Below, in pieces: positions 1 through 10,807 of a stretch of 64,000 bases of DNA. The notes beneath the pieces are model-generated. The model searched no databases. It had not been told where the DNA came from and worked only from the letters and a program-made list of their open reading frames with translations. Each line of letters begins with the position of its first letter. Positions within the stretch are counted from its first letter, which is position 1. The DNA comes from Leishmania martiniquensis (Eukaryota > Euglenozoa > Kinetoplastea > Trypanosomatida > Trypanosomatidae): positions 417,501 through 481,500 of the forward strand of contig NC_090164.1 in the NCBI RefSeq assembly GCF_017916325.1, in the 5' to 3' direction. Position numbers and translations under genes: made by a program.

Positions 1-1966
1 CTCTACTTCACTGTTCGTGCGATGGCGCGCACAAAAGCTCATTAGTCAGATGTCTGTGGGTACCTGCGTATTTCTGAGTGCTGAGAGAGTAACAGGAGGC
101 CGCACACACGCGCATACACGCAGACGTGTGATGGAGTGGCGACGTGTGAGGTGGGGTGGCGGCCGAGCCCGAGATGAGCGGCCGCATGCCTGTATAAAAG
201 GTTGTATGCAGCTCTTTTGGCCGGTGAGGATGATGGTGACGGACGGCTCATGATGCACATGTAGGAGCTACCCATTCTGCTCGCGTGAGCTGTAGACTTT
301 TCAGCAGCGGTGACTGTGATGCTCGCTGATCCCGAGTGTTTTCGATGTGAAAGTTCGGGACCGGCGCAGGGCGTAAGGGGGGGAGGGCGGGCGGGCGGGA
401 AAAGGGAAGCAGAGAAAGTCGGTCATGTGGGCAAGGCATAGGCCAATAGCTCCGGAGGCAATACCAAATGGAAGCGTCGAAGTGAGATGTGCGCTACCCG
501 TGAACGCTGACAGCTGATGCCGTTCATGTCGGCACGCCGCTCCTGAGCAGCGGCTTGTCGCTGCCCCTGCACGTATTTCATTCCTCTTTCTTTTTGTATA
601 GCCATCGCTCGCTGAGGTCTCTCCCCGCTCCCCCCTCCCCAAGCGTCTTTGTGAGTGTGCGTCCCTGTGTGTGTGTGTGGTGGTGGGAAGACACACATTT
701 AGCGCGCTCTTTCACTTGCAGCTTCGCCTCTGCCGTTGTGGCGTCTCTGTTGTCTTCGCTGCATTTGGTGCGAGGCTCCCTTGTCTTCGTTTCGCTCACC
801 CCTCACGCTCGTACCTCCACCGTTGCGGCCATGTCGCTTTCTTTCTCCCCCCCGCACTCAGCCGTCTGCTTCCCCCCTCTCCCCAATCCTCACGTCCTTT
901 TGCCGAGCCGACCCTCCCCTCGCCGACCTGCCTGCCTGACACTGCGCTTCTTTTCGCTGTTTCAGTATACATTCTCTGCTTTTCGAAGCGTCTCCTCAGC
1001 TCAGCAGGAATTGCATCAACTCGGCCCCTCCCTCCTCCTTTGTGCGTGGCACTTCCAACTTCGATGTATTCCGTGGCACTTCCTCCCCCCGCCCACCCAC
1101 CCGGGGGGGGCCTCTTTACTTCCCCCCTCCCTCTCCCTAAAGGGGCCTGTCGTCTATCTTTACGCCCCCTCCTCTCTTTTTCCTCCCCCTTCCCCCCAAG
1201 CCTTCCTTGTTTGAGTTGTGTCTCGTGCTGTGAGAAGCCTATATTTAGCAGGTTTCATTGCGCTTGCATGAGTGTGTACTCTTCCCCCCTCCTTCCGCAC
1301 ACACACACACACACCCGTCGCTACTCCACCGTTTTCTTTCATCCGCACAAACGGATCCGTGGACGTCTGCAGACGCTGTTGACTTGCACGCAACTGACTC
1401 CAACCACACCTCACGAGAAGCCAGCACCAAAAAATTAGTGCGCAAGTGGAAGCGACGCACAGGATAGAGCCTCTCTCTTCCTCTACCTCCCATGCCGTTT
1501 GAACAGCACGCGCGCGCTATTATGTGCGTCTTCATTGCGCCGCCTGCTCCCCCCTTTTTCAGCTCTGCTTCCAACTACCGTATACTGAGGTTGGCGACGT
1601 GAACCCTTTTTCCCCCCATGCTCTCTCGCCGCGCATCCACTCAACCTGCCAAATCCCTTCTTCTCCCCTTCCCCCACGTATACACACACACACACACATG
1701 ATTTGCCGCGCGGGCGTATGTGCGCATCACACTGGCGTAGAGTGGCGCCTCCCTCGCCGGTTTTTTTTTCTGTTGTCCCCTCCCCCTCCTTTCACTGACC
1801 TCGGCTCGCCCGCTCTTTCGCAGTGAAGGATTGTTAGGGCGCACGCGCGCGCGTGGAGGCTGGACGCAAAAGGGAAAAAGAAAGAGCGTGGAAAGGCTTC
1901 GCGCCGGACTCGTCGCTGGCGAACGTCCACCTCACCCCCTCCAGGCCTCGCGCGAGGCTTGCCAAG
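1..1966. other. Intergenic region and 5' UTR upstream of the first gene
   Basis: No credible gene is seen. Open frames here are rich in Ser, Leu, Pro and Phe because the + strand is a series of C/T tracts; they share no family motif and overlap each other in several frames. The stretch probably holds the 3' UTR of a gene left of the window and the 5' UTR of the gene starting at 1967. CA repeats occur near 1300-1316 and 1681-1699. Confidence 0.7.
1765..1823 (+). promoter_or_regulatory. Predicted spliced-leader acceptor for the Paf1-like gene
   Basis: A run of T residues and C/T-rich sequence from about 1765 ends in a CAG at 1821-1823. This is the usual trypanosomatid arrangement of polypyrimidine tract plus first AG. 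It would give a 5' UTR of about 143 nt before the ATG at 1967. Other AGs downstream are possible. Confidence 0.5.
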
Positions 1967-3841
1967 ATGGATTTTAACCCAATCAGCATTGAGGAGGACG
2001 GCCACGCGAAGCTTCAGAACGGCGTCGCCAACGCGGCCTCCAGCGCGCGTCCCGGGGGCCGCGGTGTGGCGGGTGGTCTGCTCAGCGAACATGCCTCCTT
2101 TGGCGACGTGCTTCGTGCCTGCCGAAACGCATTTTACTATCACACAAGTTGGTCGGTTCCCTACCCCGAGGTACCTGCTGCGCCGCTGCTCTACTACCCT
2201 GAGGAGTACAAGCGCATGGCTGAGTCAACTATGCCGCTTGGTATCATGCACTCAGAGCTGGATGCGATGCAGACGGGCCTCCTTGACAGCATTCCACTGG
2301 CGTACTACCCGTTGGCCCCGAATGCGCTGGAACAGGCACGCGAGGCTTTGAAGCGTGCTGCCGCTCTGAAAAGGCGGGCGGCAGCTACGTCAGAGGCCGA
2401 CGCCGCGACGTCATCTTCATCCACGTCGGCAGCTAATGCGCCTGATCGTGCCCGCCCGCTGCATGGCCACCTCGACCCTGCCGACGCGGAGATTGCTCGC
2501 ATCGTGGTCGACCCGAACGAAATTCAACTTCGCAACCTGCCTTCGCTTACCCACGTGCAGCGGCCTCTCTACACGGATATCGGTTTAGTGCCGCAGGAGG
2601 AGCGGCACGCCGCGCGTGTGGCACGCACGCAGCCGACGGAGGCGAAGCCGCATGACGCAGCACTAACGACGGCAGAGCTGGTTCGCCAGTGGCGTCTCGA
2701 TGTGCAGGCGTCCTTCGTGGAGGCCTTGCAGATCGATAGCAGCTTCGCGCGCTTTATTGGCGAGATCGCGCACGCAAAGCTTGGCCTGGATAGAAACAAT
2801 GTTTCGCATCTGCGCCTGACGCGTGCACTGTGGGCTCTTCTTTATCGAGGAACCACAAAACGTCAGCAGCGCAAGGTTTGGTACGCGCTCTGCCACTTCT
2901 CTTCTGTTTTTAGTGACGTCCCAGAGACGTCCACGACGGCTGTGGCGCAGCTCCTGCACGACACTGAGGCTGTGGGGTTGCCGCAGTACTGCACCAACTG
3001 GCGTCCTCTACTGGAGGACTACACACGGGCTGTGCGCGACTATGTCGCAGCGCTCGCCGGCGGAGTGGATCAGCGCCGCGAGAATCTGAAGTTTCACGAC
3101 AGGGAGCTGGACCAACTGTACATGGGGAGCGTGTACACAAACATCGAGCTTGAGGGCAAGCTGGCCCGCACCAGCGCTGACCGCCTGAAAAACCCCATAT
3201 ATCCGGTAGAAGTGGTACCCGTCTTCCCCAGCGGTTATCAGCAGGCGGCCTCGCTGGGAGCTGCCGCAGTGCGACTGCACGACTCAGAGGAGCTCGACTT
3301 CCTCGCCGAGCGTGACGCCTCGCTGCATCACGTCGTCCTGCCTGACGCTGTGTTGCCCAAGTCCGCTGCTGCGCGGCCGAACATGCTCGTCGGCGGCTGC
3401 AACCTCCTCGTTGCCGACGACGGTGACTTCACGAATGTGCAACCAGGAGCGACTTTGCGGTACAGCGTCTCGGCGGAGAACACGTACCAAAGCCTGCGCC
3501 AGGACCCAATGAACACAGCAAGCTATCTGTTTCGGATGGGGCAGGTGGCGGCCGACGCCGCCGCGTCTCTCGGTGCCAATTACGACGGCCGCTATGCCAT
3601 CTACGACCGTGTCGGCCACCGAGACGTCTACCAGAAGACCAACAACACTGACACGAATATACTCTCGCGCTACGTGGTCATCTTCACTGATGCCCCAGCC
3701 GCGGCTGGGGCGTCTGAGGTGAATGCAGGCGCAAGTGGTGGCCGCGTCAACTGCGTGAAGCGTGAGCGCGAGCAGACGCCGGCTTGCGAGACGGCAGCGG
3801 GGCCCTCAGAGCCTGTTGCACAGGTGCTGCGAACAGAATGA
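1967..3841 (+). CDS. Divergent Paf1-like subunit of the RNA polymerase II-associated Paf1 complex (candidate)
   Basis: Predicted 624 aa. The frame is open back to 1853 but has no ATG before 1967, which follows the predicted splice acceptor. Several blocks follow animal Paf1 in the same order. An N-terminal block begins CR..FYY (residues 52-58), is rich in Pro and Tyr and ends in LLYYP. LDPAD lies at 169-173, and a block with QRPLYTDIG at 198-206. PVEVVPVFP at 413-421 matches the family's PVEVMPVFP except at one position. A YVVIF strand near the C-terminus sits where Paf1 has YFFIF. Paf1 scaffolds Ctr9, Cdc73 and Leo1 on elongating polymerase in the nucleus. Human Paf1 is about 530 aa; the extra length here is Ala/Ser-rich linker (about 140-165) and a polar tail. 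The motif comparison rests on remembered family sequence, not a search. The alternative is a kinetoplastid-specific protein of unknown role. Confidence 0.55.
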   Translation: MDFNPISIEEDGHAKLQNGVANAASSARPGGRGVAGGLLSEHASFGDVLRACRNAFYYHTSWSVPYPEVPAAPLLYYPEEYKRMAESTMPLGIMHSELDAMQTGLLDSIPLAYYPLAPNALEQAREALKRAAALKRRAAATSEADAATSSSSTSAANAPDRARPLHGHLDPADAEIARIVVDPNEIQLRNLPSLTHVQRPLYTDIGLVPQEERHAARVARTQPTEAKPHDAALTTAELVRQWRLDVQASFVEALQIDSSFARFIGEIAHAKLGLDRNNVSHLRLTRALWALLYRGTTKRQQRKVWYALCHFSSVFSDVPETSTTAVAQLLHDTEAVGLPQYCTNWRPLLEDYTRAVRDYVAALAGGVDQRRENLKFHDRELDQLYMGSVYTNIELEGKLARTSADRLKNPIYPVEVVPVFPSGYQQAASLGAAAVRLHDSEELDFLAERDASLHHVVLPDAVLPKSAAARPNMLVGGCNLLVADDGDFTNVQPGATLRYSVSAENTYQSLRQDPMNTASYLFRMGQVAADAAASLGANYDGRYAIYDRVGHRDVYQKTNNTDTNILSRYVVIFTDAPAAAGASEVNAGASGGRVNCVKREREQTPACETAAGPSEPVAQVLRTE

Positions 3842-6800
3842 TGGTGGCAACAAGAAGTCGGAAGAGCGCCGCGATTGCCGTGGGAAAGAGCTGATTCATT
3901 TTACATGTAGCTAGAGCAGCTTTGGTTTCTTGCTCCATTTGTTGGAGGGGCGGTGGCGGTGTGGGGGAGGGGGAGTCCATGCAGGACGAAAACTCACTGC
4001 TGCTGTGATGGGCGGCAGGGTCGGCGCGGAAGGGGAGCTCTGGGACCCATTTTCGACTCTCTCTCCCTTCCTCCCTCTCCTTGTCTACGCTCCGCTCATT
4101 TTTGTATGCGAACGCGTGTGTGCCTGTGTGCTGGCGCGCATTTACAATGGGCAGCTCACTGGGATGGGCGGAACGCCGCCCTCACTTTCGATCTTTGCCG
4201 TTCTCTGCTCGCCCTTTTCTCGTTGGCCTTTTTTTTTCGTAGACTGGGCCTTGTCGGCGATGCGTTATGTGTCCTCTCTAGTGCGCTGAGCAGCTGCGTT
4301 GGACGAGACAAGCCGACATCGATCCTGCTGCGCATGTGCACCGGGTAGGGTAGTTGCTTAGGCACACGCGCCTGCATCGGTGCACGCAAGAATGCTTGAA
4401 TTTTTAGGGCGGGGTGGTGGTGGTAGTGGGGAAAGGTGCCCTGTTATGGCCACTCAACTCCTCACTATGGAGCTATGCGTGAACTCAGCTTAGCAGGGAC
4501 CGCCAGTTTTGACGTATGCGAACATGTGCGAAATAAGCTGGCTGCTAACAGCCTTCCTCCCCCTTGGCGAGGTCGTTGGGTATGCGAGTGAGCGAGGATA
4601 AAGCCAAGGCGTTGACACCCCACCCCTACCACACGCACCATTGCCTCATCTTGTCGCTGCACAGACACCACCTGCCCTTGCTGTGAGCTCCCTCACTCCG
4701 CATTCAGATGCAGGCTTGTGCTCCCTGTCTGCTCCTCATGCAGCCGCTCAACCCCTCCTCCGCTGCCGACGGTGTACCCCAAGCATGTGACTTGCACGTC
4801 TCCGTTGATGATAGGGTGACCTAAGCGAATCTCCCCTTATTACGTCTTCGCACATTTCATTGCATGCGCCCCTCTCTCTCGGTGTGCGTCGGCGCGTGCG
4901 CAGGTGTCTGCATCCGTGCCCTCTTTTCTAGAGAAGAATCGAGGAAATGCGGTTGCCGGCGGAGTGACCGCTACTGGTAAGTAATCAAGCAGTCAAGTCT
5001 GAAGGCAAGCATGCGAGCACTAAGAGGCAAACAGCCGTGATGGCGCCCACAACAGCGTGACGTTGCATGGGAAGCGGCGGAGGACTGTGGCGCTCCACTC
5101 TCTTAGGGTGCAGTCACCCAGCCGTGTGGAAAATGAACAACAACACTGAACAGGGCAGGGCCTCGACGCCTCGACAGCAGGACGAGGCCGAAAGATGCCA
5201 TGGCTTCCGCTCCTGCCCCGCTCGTATCGATGCACTATGCGTGAAGTGAGTGGGGCAAACACGCCCCCCTCTCTCTTTTTCTTTTTGACTGTCAACCTCG
5301 TCACGTCCATCCCTGTTTCATCGCTTTTCTGCGCGGTGCCCTCCTCTGCCATCACCGCTCTGCCTCCCAACGCCACGCACATGCCAACGGTGTAACAAAA
5401 GGCGCCGTCGCCATTCGCTGCCTTCCCGTAAGCGAAGCACAAAACGAACCACTCGTGAGACACCCGACACGGCGACATAATCGAATCGGCAGCAGCCCAA
5501 GTCGGCCCCCGCTCTTTTCTTTGCGTTTCATTGCCCTCCTCCCCCCTCCTCTTCTCTCCTTAGCCGCTGGCGGTCACTATTTGGCCTCCGCGCCGTCGTT
5601 GTCTGTTGTCGTCACCCTCTGCGCGCTGCCCTCATCGGACGCCACACAGCGGCAGCTGTGAGGAGGACGAACACACAGCAGAAAAGGGGAAGGACATCGG
5701 ACAGGGATCCGAAGCGAATTCAAAGAAAGCTAAAGCGGTTCTCAGGAAGTATACGCACACACCCGCCACACACACACACACACGTGTTACGGAGTTGCCA
5801 CGGCACACTCGTCTCACAGCCGCTAAACCCTTCCCTTCTCCTTCGGTAAAGCTGTGCGACGCTGCGCGTGTTCGAGTGTGCTGTGTGCGTGTCGTTATCA
5901 TTAAGGGACGGGAGAGCTCCGCATTGCCCTCCCCCCACTCAGAGCAGAAAACAGCAAGCAGGGCACGCTAACGTAGACCCACATTCAGAAGGCCATCGGC
6001 ATCGTCTCCCTTCCCCTGCCCGCCCCGCGTTCCCCCATCTTTCTTCAGAGTCTATCCGCGCCCACTCAAATATTCTTCTGTCTTTTGGCTTCCATTCCAC
6101 CTTGGCACGAACCCTCTTCACGTCTCGTCGCTGTTCGCTGTCCGTCTGTCTTTTTCTTTGCGTTTCTTTTTTTTCCTTCTGTTGTTTCCTCTTCGTGTCG
6201 CCTCTGCATCCCTCAGTCACAAAACGTGATTGACCCCCTCCCCCTCTCTCCCACCCTCACCACCCCAAAGTCATACGCGTCTGCACACTCAGAATTCACG
6301 CCAGGAGGGCGGAAAGCGAAAGAAAACAGAAGGACACCCGACGCGGCAGTTCGTGGCAGCATCAAAGCGCCGTTTGGACGGGATAAGCCACCCAGCTATT
6401 AACAGGTGAAGAGCTCGCTCTGTTCGACTGGTAGCCTCTCGACATCACCGTACTTCTCACAGATTCCGGCGAAGAGGCAGCAGACGCACCCTCCCCCCTC
6501 TTTCTAAGGCAGGACGGTGACGCAAAGCACGCCCACTCTTTCCACCGATTAGAGCGGCGCGTACAGCCCCCACTTTTCCATTACCGCGACTTTGCATTGC
6601 TCGCCTTCGCCTTTCGTTACTCCTGCTGCCGCAACGCGACTTGTCCGCCTGGCCTCCGAGATCGTTTGGAATCGGCTCGCCCTCCCTCTCTTTCGGAGCG
6701 CTCGGCTTTGTGTGCACCCCCTCTCACCCATCCGCAGTTGCTACTGGGGAGTGGGTGCCCCTTCTTGAGACCGCGCTCGTGTAGCCGCCGCCCCCTCCGT

Positions 6801-9800
6801 GGCTTCTCTTTATTTCTGCTCTCTGCTCACAGTTGTGTTTGGTCGCCTCATCCTATTGAGTATTTTTTTCTCTCTCTCCTTCTCGGCTTCTCTCTGCTAA
6901 ACTTGCCTCCTCTGCCTCCCCCCACTAATCCCTTTTTTCTCTTCCATCTTTTCTCCCTTTTGTTTCCACGCATCTCTTCACAGTTTCGCTTCCTCTGCTC
7001 TCTCCTCCCCTCCTCCTTTTTCGGTGTCCTTTGTTTTCGCTCATTGGTGGTTACGGCCGCCTCCGCGCTCGCGAGTAGACTACGGGGAGCGGTGGACTGC
7101 CTATCCTCGTCTCTCTCTCTCTTCTCGTTCTTGCTGGTTGGGCGCGCTTTCTCGGGCGGTGACGCTTTGTCCATCAAGCCTTTACTTGTCACTTCTATCA
7201 CGCACACATCTTCGCCTGGTCTTCACGGTAGGTCTGCGCTCGTTCTCGACAGTGTGCCTTGCTGTGTAAGTGTGGGCGGCTCTGTGCCGTGGCGTGTTGG
7301 TGTGAAGCGCGCCCCCCTTCTCCTCGCCCTACCCTGGCGGTTTCGCCTCTTCCATTGCTTTCTTTTCGCGCCTTCGTACGTCGCTAATTCCACACGCTCC
7401 CTGGGGGAATAGGCACGTTTCGCCTCATACTTTTTTTTTCGTTCCTCTCTCTCGCTCTGTTGCGGGCCGCACAGCAGCAGCAGAGGGCAAACGAAAGAGG
7501 GGAAACGTCGACACGTCCTCCGGAGGACCTGAGCGCGATATCGACAAGTGCTATACACACACACACATACACCATTCATCCAGGACGAAGGGAAAGAGAA
7601 CAAGGCGCCCCGCTTGCAGCAAAGTAGCACCGGCCTCGCCACTCAGAGTAACAGATCGACGCAAGAGCTCGAGGAGTGACACCGTTGTCGAACCGAGAGA
7701 GAGAGGGCGCACCCGGTTTTATAGGGAGGAGCGGGAGTCGCTCTTTACATCGCCCCCACCCCCCACTAGACCATCAGAGACTGCCGCTTTTCTCCGAGAT
7801 AACGCTTTCTTTTTCTTTGTGTGTTTCGCTTGCTTCCTCTCCACGTTGGAGACTGCGCTCTCACCTACTGGGCGTCGTCGTGCCACTATCCTTGACGCTG
7901 ACACGCACCGCACAAGCGTATACGCGCACGCAGAAGTCCACCAGTGCCGAGGTGGGACTGCCTTCGACACCGCGAGCACATTGATTGGAACGTACGGCTT
8001 TTGCCTTTGCTTTCTCTTCCCTTTGTTTCCCTTTGGTGCCTTTTCGTGTGCCTGACCATAAGGGGAAAGGCGCGCTCGAGGGGTGGGTGGGGGGAGGAGA
8101 GGCCATCTTCACCGCGCCGCCCTTTTCCTTTTCTCAACTTTTATTTTTTTTTTTCGTTTCGTCTCTGTCCTGTCTCACTCCCACCACCTCCTCCATTCCT
8201 CCTCCTCCTCGTGGTATATTCTGCTCCCACGTGTCTCGATCGTTTCCTCCGTCGCACGCCAGGTTACCATCGAAGACGCTCTTCACAGGTCAAACAGGAC
8301 TGATTATTCTCTCTTTCCTCTTTTTTCTTTTTTCCGTTGTGCTCACCCATCATAGCGCTTGAGACGAGCAATAAAAAAAAGGGCGCACGAATCGGAGCAT
8401 CGTCACAGGAGCTGTGCGTACACCACCTTGATCGATTGCTTGTCAAGTCGCACACGCCTGTGTCTTTTCACAACACACACTCCTACAGAGCTTCCTTCAC
8501 TTATCCTGCCTCCGCTCCAACGCCTTCTCCCTCGCTCTCTCTCGGCGTCGCTTCGTTCTCTCCCGTTGCTGCTTCTCTCCTATACTCGGTATTGCTCCAC
8601 GACTCTTCAGCTCCGCCATACTCTCTGCGTGTTGGTGCTCGGCGCAGTGTATACGCCGGGCTGCGCACGCACTCCGCATCCCTCAATCGGCACGCACGCA
8701 GAGAGGTGCAACTTGGGCAACGACAGAGCTGTCTGCCACGAGGGAAAACGAAAGAGACACCGGTGGACGAGGCACAGGGAGAACGCCGCACGTGCCCCTT
8801 CTCTCCGCTTGTCAGGCATTTACGTCTTGGAGAGGCCACACAGGGCTCTGCCTCACCCCCCCAATCATCACACTCCTTTGTTTTACTCGTTTTCGTTTCG
8901 ATAACGACAGCTGTTTGAGCGCCTGTCACATACCCCTCCCTATCGAGAGCGAAGCGCAGGAGGCTACAAGCCGAAAGGGGTGAAGCAGCTCAACTTAGCC
9001 TCTCTCCTCGAGCTGGAGCGCTTCTGCCCGTGCGTGCCGGTGAGCCTCTTCCTTCTCCACTGGTCAAGAGGGCGTCAGTCGTCTCTCCAACAATTTTTTC
9101 TTTGCTTATTTTTTTTTCCCAGATCGAAGCACTCCAAAGAGGGAAGAGGTCGCGAATTCAACACACGAAGGGCATACGGCCCCTTTTATAACTTTTTTTT
9201 TGCTTCGGCCCTCTCTCCCCGATCCGCTGTCCGTTAACAAGAGAAGGGAAAGCCGCTCAACCTCGCGCGATCAGCCGCACCAAAGCTTTTTTTATTGAGC
9301 ATTGTTAGTGCTCAGGCGTACCTTACTGTCATTGGTGCACGCGTGTGAGGCTGCCCTTTCTTTTTTTTTTCTCTTGGGTAACCCACTCTTTCTTGTTCGG
9401 TTGTGCGTAGCTTCTCTTTCTGCACAGCGACCCCTCCTCTCCCCGCCTTTCTCTCTATCACAGACACACATACATACGGCAAAGAATTGCGCTCTTCACC
9501 TTCGCGCTTTTCCTTTCGTTTTTTTTTTTCTCCACAGCTTTGCGTCTGCCTGATTTCGACGGCACTCCTCTTAAGCACAACCTACAGACGCCCTCAGAAC
9601 AGCAGCGCACCCACACACAGACGGTCAGGAGGGAGGCGGACGCAGACGTGCGTCGCGGAGAGCATCGGGCTCGAACAGCTTCAAGTGGGCGCGCACACAT
9701 TCCCCCTTTCGCCTGAACGTGGGGGGAGAAGAGGTCGCCGTCTCCTGCGCGCTTTGTTGCTCTCTCTCTCCTGCTGGCGCGTGCAAGTGTGCGCATCACT

Positions 9801-10807
9801 GTCTTCTGGGCGCGGGCGCCTGCGTGCATTTGTTTCGCTGTAACGTTACCCCCCCAAAAAAAGTAAACTGAAATCGAAGAACGAACGCATTACGCGCCCT
9901 CCCGCCGACTGTCATTTTTTTCTCTGTATTTGGCACTCCACTGCTTCTCTCCTCCAGAGCTGCGCATCTGTTTGTGCTTCCCTTGCTATTCTTCGTTAAT
10001 CTTCACCAAGCGCGACTGCAACGCAGCCTTTTGTCCTCTCTCTGTGTTCCCTTTTTTTTCTTTCGTCTGCGAAGGGGCATTGGGCTTCCGCCTTTCATCT
10101 TTTTCGCTAACGGCTTATTCTCTCGCTCACCCACCCCTCGAACACACTGCTTTCGGTTTGAGTCCCTGTGAACATCTTTTCTCTCTTCTCCCTTTTTCGA
10201 CTCGCCTCATACGTCTCTTCCGGTCCTGCCCACGCCTCCTCTCTCGTCCTCTGCCCCCTCCCTCCCCCTCTTCTCCGTCACACTCACGAAGACACCAAAA
10301 AGGGGCACAACAGTAACGGAGCGGCGGAGGGCGAAGGCCTTTTCAAATCATCGCCAGCACTTCCATCGCTGTCCCCGCTTCTCTATCTTTCGCGTGCTCC
10401 CTGTCTCTTTGCTTTTGCCCTCGCGCTCTCTCTCCTTAGTGTACATAAATATATATATATTTGTTGCTATTCGCACTTTCTTCGTGGCCTTGGCTGCGCC
10501 GATCCTTCCCTCCCCCCTCTCTCTCTATTTGTTTTTTTTTCTGTGCTTCCCTTTGTTTAATTTTAGAGAGGCACACACATCGACAAGCGAACGTTTGGCT
10601 GACCTTCTCCAAGGATCGGCGCAGTGGACTGTTTCTTTACGCATTTTCACTGTATTTTCGTGCAGCAGCTCAGACCGCTTTTTTTTGTTTCCATTTTTGC
10701 ACGATTGCCTCGCCCCTCCCCCTCTTTCCTCTCCCTCCACGAACGGAGCAGAGAGGCTCTTCCCTCCCCCCTTTTCCTTCGATAGCCTCCGAGCGCTATC
10801 CATCGCC
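3842..10807. other. 7-kb intergenic region without a credible gene
   Basis: No open frame here shows a recognisable domain or coding-like composition. The longest one on the + strand (6597-7412) is a Leu/Ser/Phe/Pro run produced by C/T tracts. From about 5250 onwards the + strand is dominated by polypyrimidine tracts, with many possible acceptor AGs. The part from 3842 to about 5250 is of mixed composition and is probably the 3' UTR of the gene ending at 3841. The right part probably holds 5' UTR sequence of the PSP1-domain gene. Confidence 0.65.
10507..10566 (+). promoter_or_regulatory. Predicted spliced-leader acceptor for the PSP1-domain gene
   Basis: A C/T-rich tract with a run of T residues (10507-10560) ends in TTTTAG at 10561-10566, about 241 nt before the ATG at 10808. 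A second tract (10678-10740) with an AG at 10749-10750 is an equally plausible acceptor and would leave a 57-nt 5' UTR. Confidence 0.45.

Noticed and set aside
193..201. TATAAAAGG, a TATA-box-like string
   Set aside because: Polymerase II genes of trypanosomatids are transcribed polycistronically without TATA promoters; a chance match.
555..1438. Overlapping 219- and 255-codon open frames on the + strand
   Set aside because: Both are Ser/Leu/Pro/Phe-rich translations of polypyrimidine tracts in different frames, overlap each other, and share no motif.
6597..7412. 271-codon open frame in the 7-kb gap
   Set aside because: Composition is that of C/T tracts (runs of Leu, Ser, Phe), with no domain; it lies in a spacer full of splice-like signals.
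10394..10807. Upstream extension of the PSP1-domain protein
   Set aside because: It runs through two pyrimidine tracts and predicted acceptors, so it is 5' UTR.
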